A stretch of DNA of 6,476 nt from Phyllobacteriaceae bacterium (GTDB taxonomy: Bacteria; Pseudomonadota; Alphaproteobacteria; Rhizobiales; Devosiaceae), in the NCBI GenBank assembly GCA_012799265.1, contig JAAZLP010000290.1, forward strand, positions 1-6,476, given 5' to 3'. The translations under genes and the position numbers were made by a program. Position 1 is the first letter of the stretch, and each line of letters opens with the position of its first letter. Below, piece after piece: positions 1-5,700 of the stretch. Below the pieces are notes generated by a model that saw nothing but the letters and a program-made list of their open reading frames with translations, was not told where the DNA came from and did no database searches.

Positions 1-431
1 TAGAGCGAGCCGGTGCCGCGCGGGCGGCCGCCATCTTCGACGCGCAGCTGGACCAGCTGGCCTGCCGGGAACTTGTCCCAACCAAATTCGTCAAAGTAAC
101 CGTCAAGGTTCTTGAGCAGGTTATTGGCGACGAGGTCGGTCAGAGACGGCAGACGGATCAGGTCCGGCGCATTGGGCTCGGACAGGATGCGCGGCGAGTT
201 CTCCATCATGTTGGCGAACTGGTCTTCCTTGATGTCGAAAGTGACATTGGGGAACTGCTTGGTGAACTCTTCGGCCAGGCGCGTCGGCAGCGGGAAGCCG
301 GTCTCGAAATAGGAATTGAGCACGACCGGGTCTGTGCCGCAGCTGGGTGCGGCCAGCGCGGTGCCAGCAGTTGCAGCAACCGACAAGGTCAGCGCGGCAA
401 TGCGAAGGGCGTGGCGGGACTGTTTTCTCAC
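1..431 (-). CDS. Sugar-type ABC transporter substrate-binding protein, N-terminal part (runs off left edge)
   Basis: Periplasmic solute-binding protein of the family 1 (sugar) type, which would deliver a ligand to an inner-membrane ABC permease. About 143 residues are visible. A basic start (MRKQSRHALR) and a hydrophobic stretch to about residue 27, ending in ALA before APSCG, form a Sec signal peptide; the cysteine is not in a lipobox. The mature part begins with VVLNSYFETG and continues with a PTRLAEEFTKQFPNVTFDIK segment (first beta-alpha unit) and a PDLIRLPSLTDLV segment, as in sugar-binding proteins. The start is GTG at 431-429: a strong Shine-Dalgarno, GGAGGAGGT, lies just upstream, and the next in-frame ATG is deep in the mature protein. 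The gene has its own promoter region with a LacI-type operator, and permease genes probably follow beyond the edge. The ligand cannot be read from this fragment; the neighbouring glycosidase suggests an oligosaccharide or glycoside. Confidence 0.85.
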   Translation of the reverse strand, partial: MRKQSRHALRIAALTLSVAATAGTALAAPSCGTDPVVLNSYFETGFPLPTRLAEEFTKQFPNVTFDIKEDQFANMMENSPRILSEPNAPDLIRLPSLTDLVANNLLKNLDGYFDEFGWDKFPAGQLVQLRVEDGGRPRGTGSL

Positions 432-435
432 GGTT

Positions 436-444
436 ACCTCCTCC
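436..444 (-). promoter_or_regulatory. Ribosome binding site fixing the GTG start of the sugar-binding protein
   Basis: On the minus strand the sequence is GGAGGAGGT, followed by AACC and then GTG. This is an extended anti-SD match at close spacing. It decides the GTG start, because no in-frame ATG exists near the signal peptide. Confidence 0.8.
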
Positions 445-473
445 AAGGGGTAAATGCAGTGGTTGTTTCCGTC

Positions 474-491
474 TGCTAAATGGATTTAGCG
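474..491. promoter_or_regulatory. LacI-family operator O1 upstream of the substrate-binding protein
   Basis: TGCTAAATGGATTTAGCG. The inner 16 bp (475-490) are a palindrome, GCTAAAT-GG-ATTTAGC, imperfect only at the two central bases. The 18-bp size and half-site match the second copy at 2664-2681. Both flank units divergent from or downstream of the lacI gene, so this is inferred to be the repressor's binding site. It overlaps the candidate -10 of the promoter for the binding-protein gene, which fits repression by blocking RNA polymerase. Confidence 0.8.
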
Positions 492-513
492 CATGGGCCC
501 GAAAGAGAGTCAA
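484..513 (-). promoter_or_regulatory. Candidate promoter of the substrate-binding-protein operon
   Basis: On the minus strand TTGACT (513-508) is followed, after 17-18 bases, by GCTAAA/CTAAAT as a weak -10. The -10 lies inside operator O1. The -35 is convincing and the -10 is poor. The existence of a promoter is supported by the 111-bp gap after the serine hydrolase gene and by the operator position. Confidence 0.5.
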
Positions 514-542
514 TAGGACCCATTGCGCCTCGCAAACGGTAG

Positions 543-1700
543 TTACACCAGCTGACGCAGCGCCTCGATGATTGAGGTTGCGCGCTGATCTTCCGGTCCC
601 ATCATCCAGTTGGTGACGAAGCCGAAACCGATTTGGCGCTGGGGATCGGCAAAGCCGACCTGACCACCTGCGCCATCATGTCCGAAGCAGCCTTCGCCGA
701 GATAGCGGCGCGCTTCGGAATCGAGCTGGAAGCCGTAGCCCCAGCGGGAATAGGGAGGCTCTCCGCCAAAAACTGGCTGTCCCTGGCTCTGAACCTTTGT
801 TGCTGTTGCGATGGTTTCGTCGGACAGCAGTCGCATGCCGCGCGTCGGCGTCACTGTGGCTGACCACATGGTCGCCAGTGCTTCCGCCGTTGCAATACCA
901 CCAGCGCCGGGGATTTCGGCGGCGCGGATACGCGGCGCGTTGAAGCCGCCGGTTTCGCTGACTAAGTCGACGGGGAGGGCGCTGCCCAGCGTCATGGCCT
1001 TGTAGGGCCAGTTGGGTGCCGGCTTTTTCGCCTCTTCGGCCCAGAGGTCGATCAGCGGCTGGCTGACCCGGATATGAGCAGGCCTCTCGGCAAGCGCATC
1101 GGGAAGACCGATCCATGCATCAACGCCGAGAGGCGCCGTGATGAGTTCATGAAAGTACGCGCCGACCGACTTGCCGGTCACGCGACGGATGATTTCGCCA
1201 GCGAGCCAACCATGGGTAAGGGCATGATATTGATAGCCAGAGCCAAGCGGCCATAGAGGCTCCTGCGCGGCGAGGACTTCTGCTACGCGATCCCAATTGA
1301 CGATGTCGTCTTCGCTGAGATCAGCGCGCGGTGCGGAAAGCCCCGCTCGGTGTGACAGGGCATCACCGACAGTGACATTCTCTTTGCCCGCAGCGGCAAA
1401 CTCGGGCCAATAATGCGCGACAGGCGCCTTGTAATCGAGACGACCTTCTTCAACCAGGCGTGCGGCGAGGATCGAGACCAGTCCCTTGGTGCAGGAAAAG
1501 ATCGTGGTCGGTGTGTCCTTCTCCCACAGGCGGCCATTCCTCGCATCAGCCACCCCGCCCCAGAGGTCCGCCACGGTCTCGCCGCCGCGAACGATATGAA
1601 GGCTCGCGCCCATCTGGGGGCGATCAGCAAGCGCGTTCTCGAAGGCCTCTGCGATCGGCTCGAAACCGGGCTTCACATTGCCATGAATTGTGACGCTCAT
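543..1700 (-). CDS. Serine hydrolase of the class C beta-lactamase / family VIII esterase fold
   Basis: A 385-residue enzyme of the beta-lactamase-like (PF00144) group, whose members include esterases, D-aminopeptidases and penicillin-binding-like hydrolases. Visible motifs, in order: S69-C-T-K72 (SxxK, nucleophile Ser69 and general base Lys72) in a TIFSCTKG context; Y158 in GYQYHALTHGWLAGEIIRRV, at the YxN/Tyr position; and FGHDGAGG near residue 339, replacing the KTG box, as is common in the esterase-like branch. There is no signal peptide, so it should act in the cytoplasm, which argues against a resistance beta-lactamase. Its ATG overlaps the stop of the upstream glycosidase gene (ATGA, 1697-1700), with GGAGG at 1712-1708, so the two are probably translationally coupled. 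The context suggests an esterase acting on an acylated sugar or glycoside; this is inference, and the substrate is unknown. Confidence 0.85.
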   Translation of the reverse strand: MSVTIHGNVKPGFEPIAEAFENALADRPQMGASLHIVRGGETVADLWGGVADARNGRLWEKDTPTTIFSCTKGLVSILAARLVEEGRLDYKAPVAHYWPEFAAAGKENVTVGDALSHRAGLSAPRADLSEDDIVNWDRVAEVLAAQEPLWPLGSGYQYHALTHGWLAGEIIRRVTGKSVGAYFHELITAPLGVDAWIGLPDALAERPAHIRVSQPLIDLWAEEAKKPAPNWPYKAMTLGSALPVDLVSETGGFNAPRIRAAEIPGAGGIATAEALATMWSATVTPTRGMRLLSDETIATATKVQSQGQPVFGGEPPYSRWGYGFQLDSEARRYLGEGCFGHDGAGGQVGFADPQRQIGFGFVTNWMMGPEDQRATSIIEALRQLV

Positions 1701-2653
1701 GCCTGTGCCTCCAGTTCGAGATAGGCGTCCACGCCGATCTTCAATGGCAGCGGATCGCTGATGCCACCCATGAACGTGCCGTCGCTGGTGACATTGTTGA
1801 AGCCGAGGAGATAGGCGCGGCCATCGCGGTTGATGGCAACACGTCCGGCATAGAGCTTTTCATCCACGAGGAGCCGGGCCTTGGAGAAATCGACATTGCC
1901 TGGCATCTCGCCCACCGGCATGGTCCAGATGCCGCCGGTCTGGCCTTGGCGCGCGCCACAGAGCTTGGGCGTATCGCAGCAGAAGATGATGTGGTTCTGC
2001 CCGTCGATTTCGATCACCTGGAACACTTCGAGATGCGCAAAGCCGGCGCCGCTGGCGCTGAGTGTTGGCTGCACGGCCCAGGTCTCAAGATCATCCGACG
2101 TGGCATAGGCCATGACGCCGCGATCAGGCTCCGTACCGTCCTTGCCGCGGGCAGTGATCAGCATATGCCACTTTTGATCCGCCGTGCGGAAAACCCAAGG
2201 GTCGCGCCAGGCCTCTTCAGGCCAACTCGACGTACCAAGTGTTTCGTAAAGGCTCGGATCAGCCACGCAAACCGGCCCGGGCTGCTTTGTCCAGGTAAAG
2301 AGGTCCCGTGAGGTCGCCACGCCAACGGTTTCGATATTGGCTGCGCTGTCAGCGCTGAGGAAGCGCGAGCCGGTATAGAACATGCGCCAGGTGCCGGCAT
2401 CGTCGCGCACGACCGACCCTGTCCAGGTCGCCGAGCCATCGAAACTGCCGGGAGCACCACCATCGAAGATCTGGCCATGATTGGTCCAGTTGATCAGGTC
2501 CGTCGACGTGGCATGCCCGATCCGGGCATTGCGATGGCGCAGGTCCGGATTGCCGAGCGATTTGGGGGCGTGGAGATAATAGAGGTGGAAGTTGGCGCCA
2601 TCGTCGGCCAGCCAGAAATCCCAAACCCAATGATCGGCGAGGTTGAAACTCAT
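1697..2653 (-). CDS. Clan GH-J (GH32/GH68-like) five-bladed beta-propeller glycosidase, probable beta-fructosidase-like
   Basis: A 318-residue predicted glycoside hydrolase. The signature residues of the fructosidase clan can be placed: HWVWDFW with candidate nucleophile D12, SATWTGS near residue 77, WRDPWVF with the RDP triad at 150-152 (transition-state stabiliser D151), and HLEVFQV with candidate acid/base E209. Repeated blade motifs such as GHATSTDLINW, GVATSRDLFTW and AYATSDDLETW support a propeller. It has no signal peptide and stops after the propeller, lacking the C-terminal beta-sandwich of typical GH32 enzymes. The nucleophile motif resembles the VWDSW of GH68 levansucrases, while the D-D-E spacing is closer to GH32. 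It is the first gene after operator O2 and is coupled to the serine hydrolase. It probably cleaves an imported fructoside or related glycoside in the cytoplasm; a GH43-like propeller is the main alternative. Confidence 0.75.
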   Translation of the reverse strand: MSFNLADHWVWDFWLADDGANFHLYYLHAPKSLGNPDLRHRNARIGHATSTDLINWTNHGQIFDGGAPGSFDGSATWTGSVVRDDAGTWRMFYTGSRFLSADSAANIETVGVATSRDLFTWTKQPGPVCVADPSLYETLGTSSWPEEAWRDPWVFRTADQKWHMLITARGKDGTEPDRGVMAYATSDDLETWAVQPTLSASGAGFAHLEVFQVIEIDGQNHIIFCCDTPKLCGARQGQTGGIWTMPVGEMPGNVDFSKARLLVDEKLYAGRVAINRDGRAYLLGFNNVTSDGTFMGGISDPLPLKIGVDAYLELEAQA

Positions 2654-2663
2654 CCACTTCCCC

Positions 2664-2681
2664 TGCTAAAACCATTTAGCA
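2664..2681. promoter_or_regulatory. LacI-family operator O2 in the glycosidase/lacI divergent region
   Basis: TGCTAAAACCATTTAGCA, with perfect 7-bp arms (TGCTAAA / TTTAGCA) around ACCA. It shares the half-site and 18-bp length of O1. It ends 10 bp before the glycosidase ATG and lies about 93 bp upstream of the lacI start, so it probably represses the glycosidase and serine hydrolase genes and may also affect lacI itself. Confidence 0.85.
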
Positions 2682-2708
2682 GTTGCATTGCCGTAGAGGC
2701 ATTGTCAA
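2680..2708 (-). promoter_or_regulatory. Candidate promoter of the glycosidase-serine hydrolase operon
   Basis: A consensus -35, TTGACA, sits on the minus strand at 2708-2703. At 16-17 bases further on there is only a poor -10 (GCAACT or CAACTG). Transcription from it would start within operator O2, which fits simple repression. The -35 is strong and the -10 uncertain. Confidence 0.5.
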
Positions 2709-2730
2709 GCGAGGGCGGCGCGATTATCCC
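2702..2730 (+). promoter_or_regulatory. Possible lacI promoter
   Basis: TTGTCA (2702-2707), a 17-base spacer, then TATCCC (2725-2730). The -35 overlaps, on the opposite strand, the -35 of the divergent glycosidase promoter. The -10 is weak, so this is tentative. Confidence 0.3.
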
Positions 2731-2741
2731 AGCAAGGGATA
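2725..2741. repeat. Short inverted repeat upstream of lacI
   Basis: TATCCC-AGCAA-GGGATA: perfect 6-bp arms around a 5-base centre. It overlaps the possible lacI -10 and lies about 33 bp before the TTG start. It could be a second regulator's site or a hairpin in the lacI leader. It differs in sequence from O1 and O2. Confidence 0.45.
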
Positions 2742-2759
2742 GTGACGTCGTGTTCTGGT

Positions 2760-2777
2760 GGAGGAACAAAGGGTTTG
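2760..2777 (+). promoter_or_regulatory. Ribosome binding site and TTG start of the lacI-family gene
   Basis: GGAGG at 2760-2764 is followed after 10 bases by TTG at 2775. A GTG start at 2742 would add 11 residues (MTSCSGGGTKG) unlike any LacI N-terminus and would place the ribosome site inside the gene. The TTG start gives the standard MAKKRVTLADVAKLAG opening. Confidence 0.7.
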
Positions 2778-3803
2778 GCCAAAAAGCGCGTCACATTGGC
2801 AGATGTCGCCAAACTTGCCGGCCTGTCCACAACCGCAGCCTCAATGATCCTGACCGGCCGTCCGGATACGAGACTATCCGCCGAAGCGCATGCCAAGGTG
2901 CATGAGGCGGCATCGCAATTGGGCTATCGCCCCAATGTCGCGGCCCGCGCCCTGCGCACCGACAAGTCGCGTTCGATCGCCTTCATTTCCGACTATGTGG
3001 CGACAACCCGCTTTGCCAGCGGCCTCATCCGGGGCGCGCTCGCGGCGGCTGAAGAAGCACGTCACGTGATGCTGGTGCTCGAAACGGGCGGCGAGCCCGC
3101 GCGGGAAATCCAGGCGGTGCAGGCAGCGCTCGACCGTCAGGTCGATGGGCTCATTTTTGCCGCGATGCGGGCGCGCGAAGTCTTTGTGCCTGATATCGTC
3201 ATCAATGCGCCCGTCGTCATGCTCAACGGCACGAGTGCGCGCTTTCCACTCTCCGTGCTGCCGGATGAATATCAAGGCGGTCGCGATGCGGTGAGGCTGC
3301 TGCTCGAAGCGGGCATCAGCGGTGACATCGTTCTCCTCGGTCACAATGCAGAGGATGAGGCGGGGCTCTTCCGATCAGAGATGATCAACCGCCGTCTTGC
3401 CGGCATCAAGGACGCCATGCGCGAGGCAGGTCTTGCTTTCATCGCAGAACTCAGTTGCTGGAACTGGGAGCCGGATCAGGGCTTTGATCTCACACGCAAA
3501 TTACTGGCAACCAAGCGCCCGCGGGCCATCCTTTGCCTCAATGACCGTCTGGCTTTCGGCGCCCATCAGGCGTTGAGCGAGGCAGGTCTTTCCATCCCAG
3601 AGGACGTTGCGCTGGTCTCGTTCGATAATGACGAGATCGCTTCCTATTTGCGTCCTGGCCTCACGACGATCGCTTTGCCGCATGAGGAAATGGGTCGCGC
3701 TGCGGTCGAGCTGCTGCTGCGACCCGGCGCCACGAGCGGTGCCACTCTAGCCATGCCCATTATCGAGCGCGGATCGATCCGGTCGCCGGCGGGTTTGATC
3801 TAA
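2775..3803 (+). CDS. LacI-family transcriptional repressor of the adjacent sugar locus
   Basis: A 342-residue LacI/GalR-type regulator of standard length. The N-terminal helix-turn-helix covers about residues 7-26 (TLADVAKLAGLSTTAASMIL). The hinge follows (YRPNVAARALRT, 51-62), with Leu60 at the position of the DNA-kinking leucine of PurR and LacI. A periplasmic-binding-protein-like sensor domain fills the rest, with the typical CLNDRLAFGAHQAL, DVALVSFDN and RPGLTTIALP segments near 254-302. It is transcribed divergently from the glycosidase gene and convergently with the DeoR-family gene. Two copies of an 18-bp palindrome, in front of the glycosidase and the sugar-binding protein, are its probable operators. 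It is expected to release DNA when it binds the imported sugar or a breakdown product. A GTG at 2742 is a possible but less likely start. Confidence 0.9.
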   Translation: MAKKRVTLADVAKLAGLSTTAASMILTGRPDTRLSAEAHAKVHEAASQLGYRPNVAARALRTDKSRSIAFISDYVATTRFASGLIRGALAAAEEARHVMLVLETGGEPAREIQAVQAALDRQVDGLIFAAMRAREVFVPDIVINAPVVMLNGTSARFPLSVLPDEYQGGRDAVRLLLEAGISGDIVLLGHNAEDEAGLFRSEMINRRLAGIKDAMREAGLAFIAELSCWNWEPDQGFDLTRKLLATKRPRAILCLNDRLAFGAHQALSEAGLSIPEDVALVSFDNDEIASYLRPGLTTIALPHEEMGRAAVELLLRPGATSGATLAMPIIERGSIRSPAGLI

Positions 3804-3828
3804 ATATACCAATCAGATCAGTGTGTTG

Positions 3829-3842
3829 GAGCGTCCCCGCTC
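3829..3842. terminator. Weak hairpin between convergent lacI and DeoR-family genes
   Basis: GAGCG-TCCC-CGCTC gives a 5-bp stem with a tetraloop in the 40-bp convergent gap. There is no U-tract on either strand, so an intrinsic terminator is only a possibility. Confidence 0.2.
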
Positions 3843-3843
3843 G

Positions 3844-4659
3844 CTAGACGCGGATGACTTCAAGGCCATCAATGACCTCGTCCCGATCAAAATAGTCCTG
3901 CGGATCGCCATTGGTGACCAGCACGTCCACGTCGGTCATTTGTGTGACGACATGAGGGGCCTTGTGGCCGAATTTGCCATCATGGGCGACGAGGACAACC
4001 TTGCGGCTTTGCCGGATCGCCTCGCGGCTGAGCTCAACTTCAATGGGATCGAATTCGAGCACTGAACCGTCGCGGTCAATGGCGCTGGCGCCGATGATGG
4101 CGAGGTCAAACTTGAAGCTTTGATGCGCTGATCCGGCCAGGGTTAGGATCGAGGTATCCTTATTTCTTACATATCCGCCATAGACATAGACGGTCGCATC
4201 GGTGTGCAGCGCGCAATTATAGACCACCTCTAGATTGGGCGAGGCGATGAGGATGCCGGGGAAATCGGCGACCACCTGATGCAGCGTATGGAAGGTCGTG
4301 CCGAGCCCGACGAAGATCGTTGCGCCGTCAAACAGGATCGGCTTGAGCGCTGCGACGAGTTCCTGCTTGATGCCCAGTTCGGTGCTGTGGCGCTCGGTAT
4401 AGGTGTAGCGGGCGACGCCGGGGGCGGCGAAGGCGCCGCCGAAGCCCTTGACCAGTAGGCCGCGCTCGTTGAGGAGCTTTAGGTCGCGCCTAATGGTTTG
4501 AGTTGTAACGGAAAACTGCGCCGCGAGATCAGAGACGGAGGCGGCGCCATTGGCGCCGATGGCGGCGAGGATCTGGGACTGGCGGGCGTTGAGCCCCTCT
4601 ACGCCGGGACCCTTTGCGCGTTGATTTAAAATACTGTCAACGCGCATTTTTCCGCTCAT
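3844..4659 (-). CDS. DeoR-family transcriptional regulator
   Basis: A 271-residue DeoR/GlpR-type repressor. The winged helix-turn-helix spans about residues 25-75, with SVSDLAAQFSVTTQTIRRDL (41-60) and the following ERGLLVKGFGGA wing. The C-terminal sensor domain, of the isomerase-like fold that binds phosphorylated sugars or similar metabolites, shows GLGTT (118-122), GGYVR (161-165), IIGASAIDRDG (188-198) and AHDGKFGHKAP (225-235). About 24 residues precede the usual RQ..IL start of the family fold. No ATG, GTG or TTG lies between Met5 and that point, so the extension looks real. The ATG overlaps the PP2C stop codon (ATGA, 4656-4659), implying coupling, with GGGGGT about 11 bases upstream. 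It is probably the local regulator of the importer/PP2C operon. It ends with TAG. Confidence 0.9.
   Translation of the reverse strand: MSGKMRVDSILNQRAKGPGVEGLNARQSQILAAIGANGAASVSDLAAQFSVTTQTIRRDLKLLNERGLLVKGFGGAFAAPGVARYTYTERHSTELGIKQELVAALKPILFDGATIFVGLGTTFHTLHQVVADFPGILIASPNLEVVYNCALHTDATVYVYGGYVRNKDTSILTLAGSAHQSFKFDLAIIGASAIDRDGSVLEFDPIEVELSREAIRQSRKVVLVAHDGKFGHKAPHVVTQMTDVDVLVTNGDPQDYFDRDEVIDGLEVIRV
4615..4646. repeat. Perfect 10-bp inverted repeat inside the 5' end of the DeoR-family gene
   Basis: TGCGCGTTGA (4615-4624) and TCAACGCGCA (4637-4646) are exact reverse complements around a 12-bp AT-rich centre, TTTAAAATACTG. The element covers roughly codons 5-15 of the DeoR gene, within its atypical N-terminal extension. 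It could be an intragenic operator, for example for autoregulation, or an mRNA hairpin close to the start codon. No second copy was found in the window. Confidence 0.6.
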
Positions 4660-5672
4660 TTGAGCCTGACCCCCAGATATGTCCTGTCGTCCGTCAGCAT
4701 GACGTCCGTTGTCCCCTTGGTGCTCATATAACGACCAATTTTATGGAAGTCTTCCGCTTCGACTTCTGCGAAAGCGGCTTCCCATGATGCGACGCCGAAC
4801 TCTTCTCCGAGCTTGAAGTAACCGTCAGAAAAGAGCTCAATGGTTTCAATATCTTGCAGGGCGTAACTGCGCGTCTCGATATAGCGCGCGGGCACGCCGA
4901 AACCGTCAAGACCGCCATAGCCGAGTACCGGTTCGGTGACATTCTGGAAGTCGCCCTGGGCAAAACAGATGCCGCCATGGATTAGGCGGAGGATTTCGTT
5001 TTCGGGCACGTCGGGGAGGTGCTGCTTGCAGGCTGCAAGCGAGCGTCCTTCGATTTCAGCCACAATATGAACGTCACCTGAACGAGAATTCGGCTCCTGG
5101 TGACGGGTGCCGCGCCATGTGATCGCGCCGGCGAGTTTATCGCAGGTCGCGGGGTCTTCCCCGAGGGCTTCAAAATAGCGCCAGGTCTCGCGACGCATGA
5201 TGGCGGTGACGTCATCGAGTGGCTTGAGGACCTGAAGAACATCCGTGCCATTGATACGCACGCCGCTGTCGCCGACGGCGACCACTTCGAGACGGTCGCC
5301 GATGATCAACGTCGCCATGACCGTACAGCCGCCGCGCAGTTTCCAGTCGGCAGTGACGGCATCGACCGCACCGGCGCGCTCATATTCGGCAAAGATCGCC
5401 TTGCTGAGATAATCGATGAAATGCTCGCCGCCAGCGAACTGGAGGTCGGGCTGGCTCGCGTCGCCCTGGGCGAGAAGAAATTTCTCGATCGCCGCCTGCA
5501 CGGTGCGGGAGGCGAACTGGCCGGACAGCATGCCATTATAGCGGGTGCCGTTGCGGTCGGTTACGCCATCGATGACGGCGTAACCGCGATTGGGGAGTAT
5601 GACGAGACTATCCTCATTGGCAGCTGGATCGGCGAACTTCTTGCCGAGCGAGAAAGCTTCCAGTTGCTTCAT
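4656..5672 (-). CDS. PP2C-family (metal-dependent) protein phosphatase-like protein
   Basis: A 338-residue protein with the PPM/PP2C phosphatase motif series: N19-E20-D21 near the N-terminus, AVIDGV with D35-G36 (metal binding), GGCTV (114-118) starting a core strand, VAVGDSG with G134-D135-S136, LFSDGYF with D283-G284, and a C-terminal DDRT with D328-D329. These are the aspartates that bind the two metal ions in PP2C enzymes, so it is probably catalytically active. There is no signal peptide or membrane segment, and no kinase or sensor domain is attached. The segment at about 145-275 is longer and less familiar than a minimal PP2C core. It lies 28 bp after the substrate-binding-protein gene and overlaps the DeoR gene by 4 bp, indicating one operon. 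The ribosome site is poor (ACGGGA, well upstream), suggesting low or coupled translation. Its substrate, phosphoprotein or small phosphorylated metabolite, is unknown. Confidence 0.8.
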   Translation of the reverse strand: MKQLEAFSLGKKFADPAANEDSLVILPNRGYAVIDGVTDRNGTRYNGMLSGQFASRTVQAAIEKFLLAQGDASQPDLQFAGGEHFIDYLSKAIFAEYERAGAVDAVTADWKLRGGCTVMATLIIGDRLEVVAVGDSGVRINGTDVLQVLKPLDDVTAIMRRETWRYFEALGEDPATCDKLAGAITWRGTRHQEPNSRSGDVHIVAEIEGRSLAACKQHLPDVPENEILRLIHGGICFAQGDFQNVTEPVLGYGGLDGFGVPARYIETRSYALQDIETIELFSDGYFKLGEEFGVASWEAAFAEVEAEDFHKIGRYMSTKGTTDVMLTDDRTYLGVRLK

Positions 5673-5700
5673 TTTTGTATAATCCCGTCAAACAGTCAGT

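Noticed and set aside
121..513. 130-residue open frame on the minus strand
   Set aside because: It overlaps the signal-peptide-bearing binding-protein frame in another phase, runs through the promoter and operator, and its arginine-, histidine- and proline-rich product is a typical GC-rich shadow.
543..1700. Antibiotic-resistance class C beta-lactamase
   Set aside because: SxxK is present but there is no signal peptide, the KTG box is replaced by HDG, and the gene is coupled to a glycosidase, all favouring an esterase-like enzyme.
2742..2774. GTG start for the lacI-family gene 11 codons upstream
   Set aside because: It would add MTSCSGGGTKG, which the family lacks, and would bury the GGAGG ribosome site in the coding region.
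2874..3344. 156-residue open frame on the minus strand
   Set aside because: Antisense to the lacI-family gene; the product is low-complexity in Arg, His and Asp with no recognisable fold.
3796..3820. Inverted repeat TGATCT ... AGATCA after lacI as a terminator
   Set aside because: Only 6-bp arms with a 13-base AT-rich loop, overlapping the stop codon, and no U-tract.
3823..4065. 80-residue open frame on the plus strand after lacI
   Set aside because: Mirror of the C-terminal DeoR coding region; there is no ribosome site and no family resemblance.
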